From: Isotricha intestinalis
Lineage: Eukaryota > Ciliophora > Litostomatea > Vestibuliferida > Isotrichidae
NCBI GenBank assembly: GCA_023807065.1
Contig: JAJJLU010003631.1
Span: forward strand, 1-43,871
Direction: 5' to 3'
Length of the DNA stretch: 43,871 bases
The notes under the pieces are model-generated. The model did no database searches. It saw only the letters and a program-made list of their open reading frames with translations, and was not told where the DNA came from. Below are positions 9,605-20,157 of this stretch, piece after piece (within the stretch, counting starts at the first letter, position 1; the number at the start of each line of letters is the position of its first letter). Made by a program: the position numbers and the translations under genes.

Positions 9605-10867
9605 TTATTTATTTGTAAAATGTTCTTCAATTATTTCTTCAGTTAATTCTCTTGCAAAAAGTTTTTTTTTCTTATTTTTCAAAATATAAATTAAATATAT
9701 TACAAGCATAATAATTATTATACCTAAAATAATTATAATAAATGTAAATATAATTGAATAAGTATTTTTTATAGGTTTATAATATCCAATTAATTTTCTA
9801 TTTGTATCATATAAAAAAGAATATTTTTTCATAAATAATCTTCCTAAATTCCATCCTTTAAATCCATTTTTTTTAAATACTATTAAAAAATATAAATTAT
9901 TATCTTTTAAAACAAATAAATCTTCATAAGTAAAATTAAAAAAAATATTCATTTCTTTATTATAAAAATTTAAGTTTGGAAAATTTTTAATATTAACATT
10001 TTCTTTACAGAAATAATAATAAAATTCATCACTAAATTTACTATATTTCTCAAAACACATATTATTATTAATTAACTGTTTAAAAAACAAATCATAAATT
10101 TTGTTTTGATAAATATTATTACCAACTAAGCATACACTTTCAATATCTAAAGTTCCATAATTATTTTCATCAAGAATTTCTTCATTAATAAAAATATTAG
10201 AAATTGAAATTTCCCATATAGGATAAAAATTATTTCTTCCAGTTCTTGAAGTAACAAAATTATTTTCATTATAATCTTTTGAATTATAATCATGAGGATA
10301 TTCTCCAATTAATAATTCTCCTTTATTGAAATCTAAAAATGTCATTGTGAAAATATAATATTCTATTAAATTATTATATTTTAAATAATACATAAAATTT
10401 CCATCATCATAATATGATGTTGGATTTATTTTTAATCCTAAAACATTTGGTTTAGTCATATTTAATAAATTTGTTGAAAGAATAAATCCAAATTTTTCTT
10501 TTTTTATATTTTTTTCCTTATTTGAAACAAAATAAAATGTATCATTTGATATTATTCCACTCTTTAAATTCCCATCATAAAAATTCCTTTGACTTTCTTT
10601 TTTATTTAAACTTAATGATTTATTTTCTTCATAATTATGAATTGAAATTTCATTTCCTGATATATAAAAATATTTATCATCCAATTTAATATTCATTGGA
10701 ATTGTTTGAATTGGTGTTCCAATACTTATATTTGTGTAAATACTACTATTTATTAAATTTTCAATATAATTTAATTCTGGGTTTTCCTTTGAAAAAATAG
10801 GGAATAAAAGATAAGAATTGAAATATTTAAAAAGAGAAAATAAATATAAAATAAATAAAGAATTCAT
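9605..10867 (-). CDS. Membrane-anchored pepsin-fold protein, catalytic Asp lost
   Basis: This encodes 420 residues: a signal peptide (1-20), a luminal pepsin A1-like domain, one membrane helix (about 371-396) and a 24-residue cytoplasmic tail starting KNKKKK. Family landmarks are visible: YTNISIGTPIQ at 44-54 equals the pepsin Y-x-x-I-x-I-G-T-P-P-Q strand, and GWNLGRLFMKKYSFLYD equals W-I-L-G-D-x-F-L-R-x-Y-x-x-x-F-D. Both catalytic motifs are gone. Where D-T-G-S is expected after the first landmark there is NIKLDDKYFYI (60-69), and the second reads LDIESVCLVG (240-249) instead of V-D-T-G-T-S. The protein is therefore probably a non-enzymatic binding protein of the secretory pathway or cell surface. 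Family membership is well supported; loss of activity is inferred from the motifs. Confidence 0.8.
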   Translation of the reverse strand: MNSLFILYLFSLFKYFNSYLLFPIFSKENPELNYIENLINSSIYTNISIGTPIQTIPMNIKLDDKYFYISGNEISIHNYEENKSLSLNKKESQRNFYDGNLKSGIISNDTFYFVSNKEKNIKKEKFGFILSTNLLNMTKPNVLGLKINPTSYYDDGNFMYYLKYNNLIEYYIFTMTFLDFNKGELLIGEYPHDYNSKDYNENNFVTSRTGRNNFYPIWEISISNIFINEEILDENNYGTLDIESVCLVGNNIYQNKIYDLFFKQLINNNMCFEKYSKFSDEFYYYFCKENVNIKNFPNLNFYNKEMNIFFNFTYEDLFVLKDNNLYFLIVFKKNGFKGWNLGRLFMKKYSFLYDTNRKLIGYYKPIKNTYSIIFTFIIIILGIIIIMLVIYLIYILKNKKKKLFARELTEEIIEEHFTNK

Positions 10868-10971
10868 TAAAAACCAAATAAAAAATATAAAAAGGTTAAA
10901 TAAATATTATTTCATAAAAAAATATTTATTTTATATAACTTAAATAATATTAAATATAAAAATTTATTAAA

Positions 10972-12027
10972 ATGGATTTTAACAAACTGAATTATTCAAA
11001 TATAAATCCAAATAATTTTTCTAATTCAAATTACCAACAAAATCCATATGTAAAATAATATATATTTTAACAATTTAAGCAAACAATTCAACAAACAAAT
11101 CAAAATTTAAATAATTATCAACAAAATATTTCAAAAACGAATAATAATGAAACGGACAATCAATTAATGGATAATTTAGGACAAAATCAAAATCCAATAA
11201 AATTTAGACAATTTTATGTAAATCCCTCTTTTAGTTTTAAAAGAAAAAAAAATACTTTTGATGAATATGATCCCAATGCTTTTATTGAAGAACAACCAAC
11301 TTTTACTTTTGAAAATGATAGAAATGTAAAATCTTATAAAGGTTATATTCAAAATAAAAGTAAAGAAATTGAAAGATATTCTCAAAATTATCTTGAATAT
11401 ATGAAAAAAAATAGATTTAATAATATGCGATATAGAACTCCATTACAAAATAATAATATTCAAAATAATTTTAATCACAATTATGGAATTAACATAAATA
11501 ATAATTATAATAATAATAATTTAAATAATAACATAAATAATAATTATAATAACTTAAATGATAATAATTATAATAATAATAATTTAAGTAATAACATAAA
11601 TAATAATAATTTAAATAATAATAATAATATGAATTTAATTCCAGTTTCTCAATCATATCAATTATCAAATAATTATAGAGATGATTTTATAATGAAAGGA
11701 AGAACAAATGAAATAACAAATCCAGATTTATTTTATAAACAAGCAAGTGATGATTATTATAATTATAGACAAGAACAAAAAAAATTCTTAAATTATAATT
11801 TATTAACAATTCAAAATAATTATTTTAAAAAAAAAGAAATTAATGTTAATCCATATAATAAAGGAAGTTCCTCTGATCTTCTTGGAAATACTTTTTTAAA
11901 ACATAATCCAATTTTAAATCCTTCTCCTTCTTTTGGTTATAAATATTTTGATAGAGAAAAAAATATAAGTGAATTAAATGAAAATTCACTTCAAAATGCA
12001 GGAAATAATTTAATTAAAGGAAATTAA
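10972..12027 (+). CDS. Asn-rich protein with 30-nt intron, unknown function
   Basis: Exon 1 is 10972-11049 (26 codons, starting MDFNKLNYSN) and exon 2 is 11080-12027, giving 341 residues. Without splicing the frame stops after three codons of the intron; with it the Asn/Gln-rich N-terminus runs on without a break. Residues about 150-215 are almost pure Asn with Tyr, Leu and Ile. The flanks contain ordinary sequence (for example FRQFYVNPSFSFKRKKNTF and NPSPSFGYKYFDREKN). There is no membrane segment and no known domain. Low-complexity Asn tracts often mark disordered, condensate-forming or regulatory proteins, but nothing more can be said. An internal ATG at 11167 gives a shorter product; I prefer the spliced form because codon quality upstream is the same. 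Confidence 0.75.
11050..11079 (+). other. 30-nt spliceosomal intron
   Basis: The donor is GTAAAA and the acceptor TTTAAG. The intron is 30 nt, falls between codons (phase 0), is a multiple of three and has TAA as its third in-frame codon, so retention would end translation. It is close to pure A+T. Confidence 0.75.
11491..11630 (+). repeat. Imperfect tandem repeat coding for poly-Asn
   Basis: The word aacataaataataat recurs at 11491, 11530 and 11593 inside runs of AAT codons. The spacing of 39 and 63 bases keeps the reading frame. It is a slippage-prone microsatellite-like segment within the Asn-rich gene. Confidence 0.7.
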
Positions 12028-12531
12028 AAATCAATATGTTTTTTAAATATTTTTTTGTTATTAAAAATAAATAAATATATTTTTTTCTTATATAAATTTT
12101 TTTAATGATTTATTAAAAGAATATACATATTTATCAATTCTAATAGCTGAAATTTCCCAATCATTTTTTTTATATCTTAATATTATTATTGGAATTATTT
12201 TTTCTCTTTTATTTATTATCCTTAAATTATTCAATTAAATCTATTTAAATTTTTAACTTTCTTCAAAACGTTAAGTTATATTTTTTAATATATATTCATT
12301 ATATATTTATATTTTAATAAATTGAAATAATATATTTTTTTCTGAGGAAAAATTATTTTTTTTTAATTATTTATTTTAATATTTTAATTATTTATTTTTA
12401 ATGATATATAAAAAATCAAAAAAAAGATAATTGAATTATTTATCTTTAGAATAAAACAAATATATAGTAATAATATTTCAAATAAAAGAAAAATCTTATA
12501 TATTAATAGCATCACCATTTCAAAATTTAAA
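12028..12531. other. Spacer with a possible short coding remnant
   Basis: Mostly empty AT-rich DNA between convergent genes. On the minus strand at about 12105-12225 there is a stretch of roughly 40 codons with ordinary composition, including KNDWEISAIRIDKY, ending in TAA. It has no ATG and is preceded by stops, so it may be the last piece of a lost gene or an unrecognised 3' exon. Confidence 0.35.
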
Positions 12532-13746
12532 TTAAACCCACAATTTGATTAAAGAATCATAACCTCCAGAAGCAACAATTCCATTATTTAATTCAATACA
12601 ACAATTAATTAATCTATCATGTGCATTTTCCTTTTGAAAAACTTCTACAAAATTAAAATTTTCAAATTTATACTTAACAATAGAATAATAATTTTTTTCA
12701 TCTAAAATAGAACATAACAATAATCCATCTAAACATTTAATAACAGAAATAATTTGTTTAGGTGCTAAAATATTTTTAATAATTTGATGAGTTAATAAAT
12801 TGATTAAATAACAGCCTTTTGAATAACTTCCTCCAACACATAAAATATTATCATTTAAAATGCATAAATTATTAAATCCAAAATCAGTATCAATGTTATT
12901 TAAAGTAACAAAATTAGAATAATTATATGAATTCCAAAATTTTAAATTTTTATCTCCAACTGAAGAAGTAACAAATTCTTTTTCATTTATTTTTAAAATA
13001 TTAGAAGAAATACTCAGGTTTTGATAAAAAATTGTAGTGACAGATTCAAATAAATTATCTTTATTTAATAACCATATTTTCATAGTATTATCTTTTGAAA
13101 TAGATATTAATTCATTATTTTTTATTTCAATTACTTTTAAAACATCAAATTTATGTTCTTCAATTATTTGCTCTATATGATATATATCATCTTTAATTAA
13201 TTTTATTATTTTCATTTTATTATCTTTTAAACAAATTATTATTCTCCCATCGTTTAATTCTGTAAATGAAGATATTATATCTGAATTATCTTTTATTGAT
13301 AATTCTAATTTAAATAAATTATTATCATATATATTTAATGATTTATCCCATGAACATGATGCTAATCTTCCATCTTTTAATTGTAATAAGTAATTAATTC
13401 CATCTTTATGTTGTTTTAATGTTTTATAATTTTTATTTAATTGACTTTGTCTATAAGTTAATGCTTTTATTTTCTTAGTATTATCTACTTTTTTTCTTTC
13501 TTTTTTCTCTTTATTGATATTCATTATTTTTCCTTTTTTTTCCTCATTATTTTTTACCTTTTTATTATTCCTTTCTTTATTTATTATTGGTTCAATTAAT
13601 ATTCTTATTATGTTACTTTTGCTTTTTAATTTACTTTCTTTTTCTCTTTCTACTTTTTTTCCTAAAATATTATCTTCTTCTATTTTATTTTTATTTGACA
13701 TTCTTCTTCTTTTTTCTCTTGTTGACTTATTCTTCTTTTTATCCAT
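12532..13746 (-). CDS. WD40-repeat protein
   Basis: This encodes 404 residues. The first 100 are a highly charged Lys/Arg/Glu tail, and residues about 108-404 form one WD40 beta-propeller. The repeats are visible as L-x-x-H-x-x-x-I-N-x-L / D-G-R-L-A-S-C-S-W-D-K-S-L-N-I-Y, then DGRIIICLKDNKMKI, NELISISKDNTMKIWLL, EFVTSSVGDKNLKFW, a weaker pair in the middle, and a last blade NNGIVASGGYDSLIKLWV that ends the protein. That makes about seven blades. Propellers of this kind are protein-binding platforms. The basic, coiled N-terminus may mediate targeting. The family is too broad to assign a specific role. Confidence 0.9.
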   Translation of the reverse strand: MDKKKNKSTREKRRRMSNKNKIEEDNILGKKVEREKESKLKSKSNIIRILIEPIINKERNNKKVKNNEEKKGKIMNINKEKKERKKVDNTKKIKALTYRQSQLNKNYKTLKQHKDGINYLLQLKDGRLASCSWDKSLNIYDNNLFKLELSIKDNSDIISSFTELNDGRIIICLKDNKMKIIKLIKDDIYHIEQIIEEHKFDVLKVIEIKNNELISISKDNTMKIWLLNKDNLFESVTTIFYQNLSISSNILKINEKEFVTSSVGDKNLKFWNSYNYSNFVTLNNIDTDFGFNNLCILNDNILCVGGSYSKGCYLINLLTHQIIKNILAPKQIISVIKCLDGLLLCSILDEKNYYSIVKYKFENFNFVEVFQKENAHDRLINCCIELNNGIVASGGYDSLIKLWV

Positions 13747-14251
13747 TTATTATTTTTTTTAAAAGCAATAATTAAATAATGATTTCTTTCTTATAGATAT
13801 TAAAATTTTTATTAAGTTTTTTAATTAAGTTAAATATTTATCTTTTTTCAAAAGAAATACGATAACAATGAAACTTAATATAAATAGATAAAAAGTTACC
13901 TCTTAATCAAAAATATTAATAATATAAAATAAAAATATTATTTTTAAAAAAATAAAATATCAGTATCATTAATAATGCATAAAACAGAATAAGGTTGTTT
14001 ATAAATATATAAAAAATAAAAGATAGGTTAACTTAGAAAAAAAACCTAAATATGAAAAAGGATGAATTTTAGAAAAAAATCAAAAAATTAGAATATATAT
14101 ATATAAAATAATTTATATTCATATTATTCATTTAGGAATTAAAAATTCAATTTTATTTTTTGATGAAATCTAATTTTTCTTTTTAAATGAATATTTTATC
14201 AAATAAAAAAAATAAAAAAATAAAAACTTCTAAAAATAAAACTCCAAAAAA
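13747..14251. other. Gene-free AT-rich spacer
   Basis: I see no gene, RNA or repeat, apart from short (at)n runs near 14093-14104. Confidence 0.55.
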
Positions 14252-14656
14252 TTAACATCCAGTTTTTCCAAGTCCAGAAGCATTAAAAACTTCTCTTCCA
14301 TTTTGATCAACAAGCCAAAAATGTCCACATCCTTTTTTAGTATTATAATTTGAATGAAAGGTGGTTCCAAAATATTGAGAAATTTTTTGTGCAATATATT
14401 GAGAACTATAATTACAATAAGTATCTTCTCTAATAAGACCTTGTGAAATTGCCCATTTTCTAGCTTGAAGCATTTGTTGATCATTTGCAAGTCCTCCCAT
14501 TGCACAACATGCCATAAATAAACAACCATATTTCATTCCTGGTAATTTCCATTGGAAACTCACATCACGTAATCCAGTTCCTGTTCTTACCCATACTTGA
14601 GCTGGGGCTGAGAATATTTGAGTTATTAATAACAATGATATTATTAAGAATCTCAT
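14252..14656 (-). CDS. Small secreted papain/C39-like cysteine peptidase candidate
   Basis: This encodes 134 residues with a clean signal peptide (MRFLIISLLLITQIFSA, cut near 17). The mature part has YGCLFMACCAMGG (Cys45, followed by a hydrophobic helix), a helix-turn segment with G-L-I-R-E-D-T-Y-C, and GCGHFWLVDQNGREVFNASG with His112 and Asn125 or Asp117. Cys at the start of a buried helix, then His on a strand and a polar third residue, is the arrangement of C39-like and related papain-fold peptidases, including phage and bacterial cell-wall or peptide hydrolases. Six Cys suggest disulfides. Its lines count 32-38% G+C against about 17% in ordinary genes here, so recent acquisition or strong expression-driven codon choice is likely. 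Seven A precede the ATG. Peptidase activity is inferred; the domain match is by eye. Confidence 0.6.
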   Translation of the reverse strand: MRFLIISLLLITQIFSAPAQVWVRTGTGLRDVSFQWKLPGMKYGCLFMACCAMGGLANDQQMLQARKWAISQGLIREDTYCNYSSQYIAQKISQYFGTTFHSNYNTKKGCGHFWLVDQNGREVFNASGLGKTGC

Positions 14657-15390
14657 TTTTTTTATATATTTTTTTTTTTTTTTTTTTCAGATATTTTTTT
14701 AATTTTTTTATTTTTATTGATGTTTATCTATATTTTTATAACCTTATTTTTTTTAATTATAATGTATTTCTTTTTTACATAAAAATTTAATTATTTTGAT
14801 TATTATTTAAAAATAATTTTGAATGATAATTGTTCAGAATATATTCAAAATGGTAAAACCTTATTAATTAAAACGGATTATTCTATAATATCTTTATAAT
14901 TTTTAATTATTTTTAAAATAAAAATAATTCAAAAGAAAGTTGTTATATTAGAATGGGTAATTTCATTGTAAATTTCATAATTTTGTTAAAAAAATCGTTA
15001 AAAACACAAAATAATCTTTTTAATAATAAATTATTTATATATAATTAGGTTATCAATTAAAATATTAAATGTTTGTTAATTCATTTCTTAAATTTAATAG
15101 ATAATTGAACCTATTAACAAATTGTAAATTATTAATTAAGATTAGACATCAATTAAATTAAGAAAGATTTTATGTTAAATATTATTTTTTTTGAATTAAT
15201 TTTGAGACTTTTAATGCAAATCTTATTTTTTATTTTTTTCATTATAAATATATAAAAATAATTGAAGGCAAGGTCAAAGATAATTGAAATTTTAAAAATT
15301 TACAAAAAAAAATTAAAAATTTAAATATATTAATCTATTTAACACATCAATGTTTAAAATAATTAAAAATTATTTTAAATAAAAAAAGTA
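14657..15390. other. Gene-free AT-rich spacer
   Basis: A long T-rich run (about 14667-14689) lies upstream of the secreted peptidase candidate. No open frame, tRNA-like fold or repeat is supported in the rest. Confidence 0.55.
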
Positions 15391-18300
15391 TTAAGGTAAC
15401 ATTGCTTCAAAAGGACCATTAATTAATGTATTAATACTATATTCTTTTTTCTTATGTATTTTTATCAAAATGATAAAACCAATAACAATAAAAATAAAAA
15501 CAATCAAAATGATAAAAAGATAAAAATTACTTGAAGCTTCATATTTATAAGAATTATATATTATTCTCATATGATAATCTAAATCAATTCCAACAACATT
15601 AATTAAATAATTTCCTTCAATTTTATCTAATTTGAATTGAGTGTCATTAACTTCATAATATAATATTAATCCTTCATTATTATTATTTTTAAATTTTTTT
15701 TTTGTTCAAGTAAAAAACAATCGTTTTCAAATAATTTTTTATATTCTTCTGTCTTATTAGTAATATAAATTTCATATATAACATTATTTTTTTTTAAAGA
15801 ATCAAAAGTTATTAATCCTTTAGAATTCATTTTAACATTTAATATTTTTGAATTATAAATATCAAATCTTTCTTTTATATTTTGAACATATTTAAAACTT
15901 AATTCAATACAAGAATAATTCCCAGAAATTTCACTTAAAGGAATTACATTAAAATCATATTTTAATTCTTTAAATAATTTTTTTTCTTCAATAAATTGAT
16001 TATATCTTTGATTTATTTCAATAAATTGTTCATAATTTGTAGCTGTAGAAGACAATTTAGCTTTTACATTTAAAATATTCATATCTGTAAATTTAGATAA
16101 AGTCATTAAAAGTATTCCTTCTTTTCCTTTTCCAATTGAATAATTAGAACTCATATTTTTTTGATCAATAATATTAAAAGAACTTTCATTTAATAATTCA
16201 TAATCATGATTTTCAATAGGAACATATATTAATTGTAAAGAATAATTATTCTTCTGGTTAAATTCTTTTTCAAAATCATGTTCATAAGACATTATAAAAA
16301 TATATTTTTGATTTGGAGTTTTTCCTTCAAAATATGGATTTTTAATAGGTAAATTTATTCTTTTACTTTGATCAACATCAACAATATTAGGCTGGCTTAT
16401 AAATTGAGGAGGAAGTAATTTTCCAAAATGAGTTTCATTTGTTTCATAAACTTTATAATAAAATTTTGTTTTATAATTATTTACTGCTATTATATAAGAT
16501 GAAAAATTTGTTCCATATAATAATTCAAAAGCTACACTATTATTATTTAAAGATATTGTTGATTCGTTTTTTTGTAATGTTATTTCTTGATAAATTTTTC
16601 CTTTTAATATTGTCATTATAATCATTGAATTTTTAGATGATGAAAAATTATAGTTCTCTGATTCTGTTTTATTATATTCTCTTATAAATGTATAATTATT
16701 ATTAGATGTTAATTCATATCTTGTTTTACTATAATATAGTGTAATTGCATTTTTTGTATATTCTTTTGTTATTATTCTAAAAATTTCATATTCAATTTCA
16801 TTTTCTAAGAAATAAATTGTTTTCTTTTTTGGTATAAAAAATTTACGGTTTTTCAAAGTTAATTTCTCTTCTTTTAAAGTTGGATCAAATATAATAAAAT
16901 TACTATCAATATTTTCACTACTATTAAATTTATAAATATCAGAATTTCCTAATTCAAAACAAATAAAATTACTATTTATTTTTTCTCCTTTAACTAAATA
17001 ACCTATATCACCTAAATAACCTAAATTATATATATTAATTATATTATTTTCATTTCCATCTAAATAACTACAAGTATTAATATTAGGATGATTAAATAAT
17101 CTAATATAAAATTTATTTTCTCCTTTTTTAAAATTATAATTTATAGTTATATATTCTCTTTTTTCAGTATAAACATATTCACCATTTATTTCTCCAAAAA
17201 CAATTTGAGGATGATTTGGAAAAATAAAAGTATATATTTCATTAGGATAATTTTTTGCAAATTGATATTTAACAACATTATTAAAAGTATTTATTCCAGT
17301 TCCTTCATTATTAATAATTTTACCTTCAGTGTATTGAGCTGTGTTGTAAACTCCAATAATATATTCAATATCGCTATTCAAATTTTTTTTGACTAATCTT
17401 CCAAAAACTGGAATTCCTTCAGAATGAGTATCAGGAATATTAATATTTATAGGGAAATTAATTATTGTTATAGGAGAAATATATGCAAAAGAAAAAAATG
17501 AAGGTTTATCAAATGTAAATGAACTTATTATTTTAAATTTATATTCAGTAGAATTTGTAGTTATATAATAATAATAATAATCATATTTTGAAGTCTTTGT
17601 AATATTTACTATTGGAGTGATAGAATAATCATTTATATATATTACATCCATATTATATTTTGAATAATCATCTTTATTTAATTTTAAAACAAATCCTCCT
17701 TCATTTGCTTCATTTAATTTCTTTATTATTTCTTCATCCATTATTTTAAATGTATATTGAAATGATGATATGAAATATAATTTAGAAGATAAACTATTTT
17801 CCATTTCATATTCATTTACATCTTCATTAAATAAAATATACATTAATTTAGAAATGTTAGAATTTTTATCATTCGGTAATTTATTAGTAATTACACTTAA
17901 ATACTGAGTTTCAATTCCTTCAAATTTAAATAAACAATATTTATCTTGACAAATAATAGATTCATTTAAATTATTATTTAGAATTGAAAGAGAATTGTTT
18001 ATTGTTTGATTATATCCTCCAAATTCAGTATTTGTTTCAATTCTATATTTTTTATTTTCGTTTGATTTAAATTGAAAAACAACATAACTTAAATTTTGAA
18101 ATTTATCAAAAGAATAAGGATTATTAATTGTAACATCAATTATACCTTCTCTAATAGTAATATAATCTGAATATAAAATTTCATTTGAGACTTTTTGTAT
18201 TATTATTATTACTTCAGTTTTCATATATGATGGTATGAAATTTATCATATAATCTAAATGTCCTGATAAAAAATAATTTAAATATAATTTTTGTAAGGGA

Positions 18301-19829
18301 TCATATTTTATATCTGATTCTGTTTTATATATATAATATTTATAATTTTTATTTGGATTTAACAAATTAATATAAATATATTGAGTAGCATATTTCTTTT
18401 TAAATTTAAAAGCAATTTCATTTTGTTGTTCTTCAAAAGAAAAATATTTTAATTCATATTCTTGTAAAGTAATAAAATTAAATTTTTTACTGGTTTTAAA
18501 TTGTATTAAATCTTTAAAAATAACTGTTAAATTTTTTTCTTGATAACTAGAATCAATTTCCATAAATGAGCAATCAAAAGGAGGTATAAAAGTATCATCA
18601 GTAAATAAAGTACCATAAGTACATTGTGTTTTTTTAGGAAATTCTAATAATAATTTATCATTTAAACTCTTATCAAAAGTAATTCTTATAATTTTAGGAA
18701 CTTTAGAATCTTTAACTTCACTGTATTCAAAAGTTTGAGGATAATAAATAATTTGAGTTGGTTTAACTGCAATAATAGAAATATCTCCCATTAAATTTTC
18801 ATGATAACCATAATTCAAATTAAATTCTAAAATATTAGAATTTAAAAGATTATTTTTTGGAAGGAAATATATAATATAATAACTTTCATTATTATTTGAA
18901 GAATACCAAAATTGAGGAACAGAACTTATTGAAATTGTACCAGAATTCATTAATATTGTTGTTAAATTATTTGGATGAGTATAATATACAATTGCACCTT
19001 CTTTTAATTCAATATATTGATTTATGTAATTTTGATCTTTTAAAGAATAAGAATAATCAATTGATTCAAAATAAAAATATTTAGTATAATTATTTCCATA
19101 ATAATTAATTGGATTCAATGGTTTATTATATAATAAATAATATATTTTTCTTGGAGTTACTTTTGATTCTAAATCGGTATTTCTTATATTTAATTCATAT
19201 ATTGTTGCTTTTAATGAATTATTATTAATATAATTTCCTATTTCAAAATTACATATTCTAGAATAACATGATTCATCTTTCATTGAAAAAATAAGATCTT
19301 TTCCACCTGAAAAAATTGTCAAATAATTAAATAATGAAGAAAAGCTAATTTCAACATATATATTATTATATTCATTAATTTTATTATATTGTACAATAGT
19401 ACTATTAATATTAAAATTATCTTTTGGTATTTCAGGCATAAATGTAAAATATTTTGGAATTGTTGCTTTTTTTAAATTTACACTGTCATTTGTATTTATT
19501 ATTGTTATAACAAAAAAATTTGCCTCTTTTTGAAACACCTCCAAATTTTTTACTTGATTTTTTGATTTATAATTTTCATATTGTTTACTTGTTTCATTAA
19601 ATTTAACATCTTCTTTTTTTACATACTGATATACTGTATATAGTTGGGCATTTGAACTTTGTTCCAAAATTTCTAATTTTATATTTTTTTGTGTTTCGAT
19701 GTATTCAAAAAATGCATCTTCTTTATCTAAATTTACTTCTATATATTTGTATGATTCTATATTTGTAAAATTATATTCTGTTGAAGACAAAGATAAATTT
19801 ATTAAACAAAAGATAATAAATTTTAACAT
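15391..19829 (-). CDS. Giant type I membrane protein, frameshifted in a T10 run
   Basis: The uninterrupted part is 1387 residues (19829-15666): a signal peptide (1-16) and a very large, Tyr/Asn-rich, beta-strand-like extracellular region with many N-x-S/T sites and few Cys. The frame then fails at a homopolymer (T10 on the plus strand, about 15694-15703). Shifting by one base reopens it to 15391 and adds about 100 residues: a short juxtamembrane part, one strong membrane helix (FYLFIILIVFIFIVIGFIIL), then KIHKKKEYS and a short cytoplasmic tail ending AMLP. Since the tail completes the expected topology, the whole is one gene. The cause is a sequencing indel or a very recent mutation. No known domain is recognised. 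It is a probable surface protein, similar in layout to the gene at 36154-41442. Confidence 0.85.
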
Positions 19830-20157
19830 TTAATAAATATTATTTTTTTTGAAAAAATGTTTTATATTAAAAATTAATTTTAAATTCTTTTAAAAGAAAA
19901 TAATATAATTATTTATAGGAAAATTATTAATTAAGACTTATTCTTACTTTTTTTCAAATATTAATAATTTGTATACGACAATAAAAATCAATTTGAGAAT
20001 ATTATTCAAGATAAATTTTTAAATAGTGATAGGATTTTTAATTCTCATTGAAATATTTTTCTAAAGATTTAAAACAATAATAATTATTTTAAAATTATTA
20101 CATATTTAAAAAAAAAAATAAATCTAAATTAAAATTTAAAAAAAATAATTTCAAAAA
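19830..20157. other. Divergent intergenic region
   Basis: This lies between the 5' ends of the giant membrane protein gene (minus) and the coiled-coil gene (plus), so it should hold promoters for both. I see only AT-rich sequence with an A-rich stretch just before the plus-strand ATG, and no recognisable promoter element. Confidence 0.5.

Noticed and set aside
15694..15703. An intron as the explanation for the broken giant membrane protein
   Set aside because: No GT..AG pair around the break gives the right frame, and the reading continues without any gap if one base is added to the T10 run.
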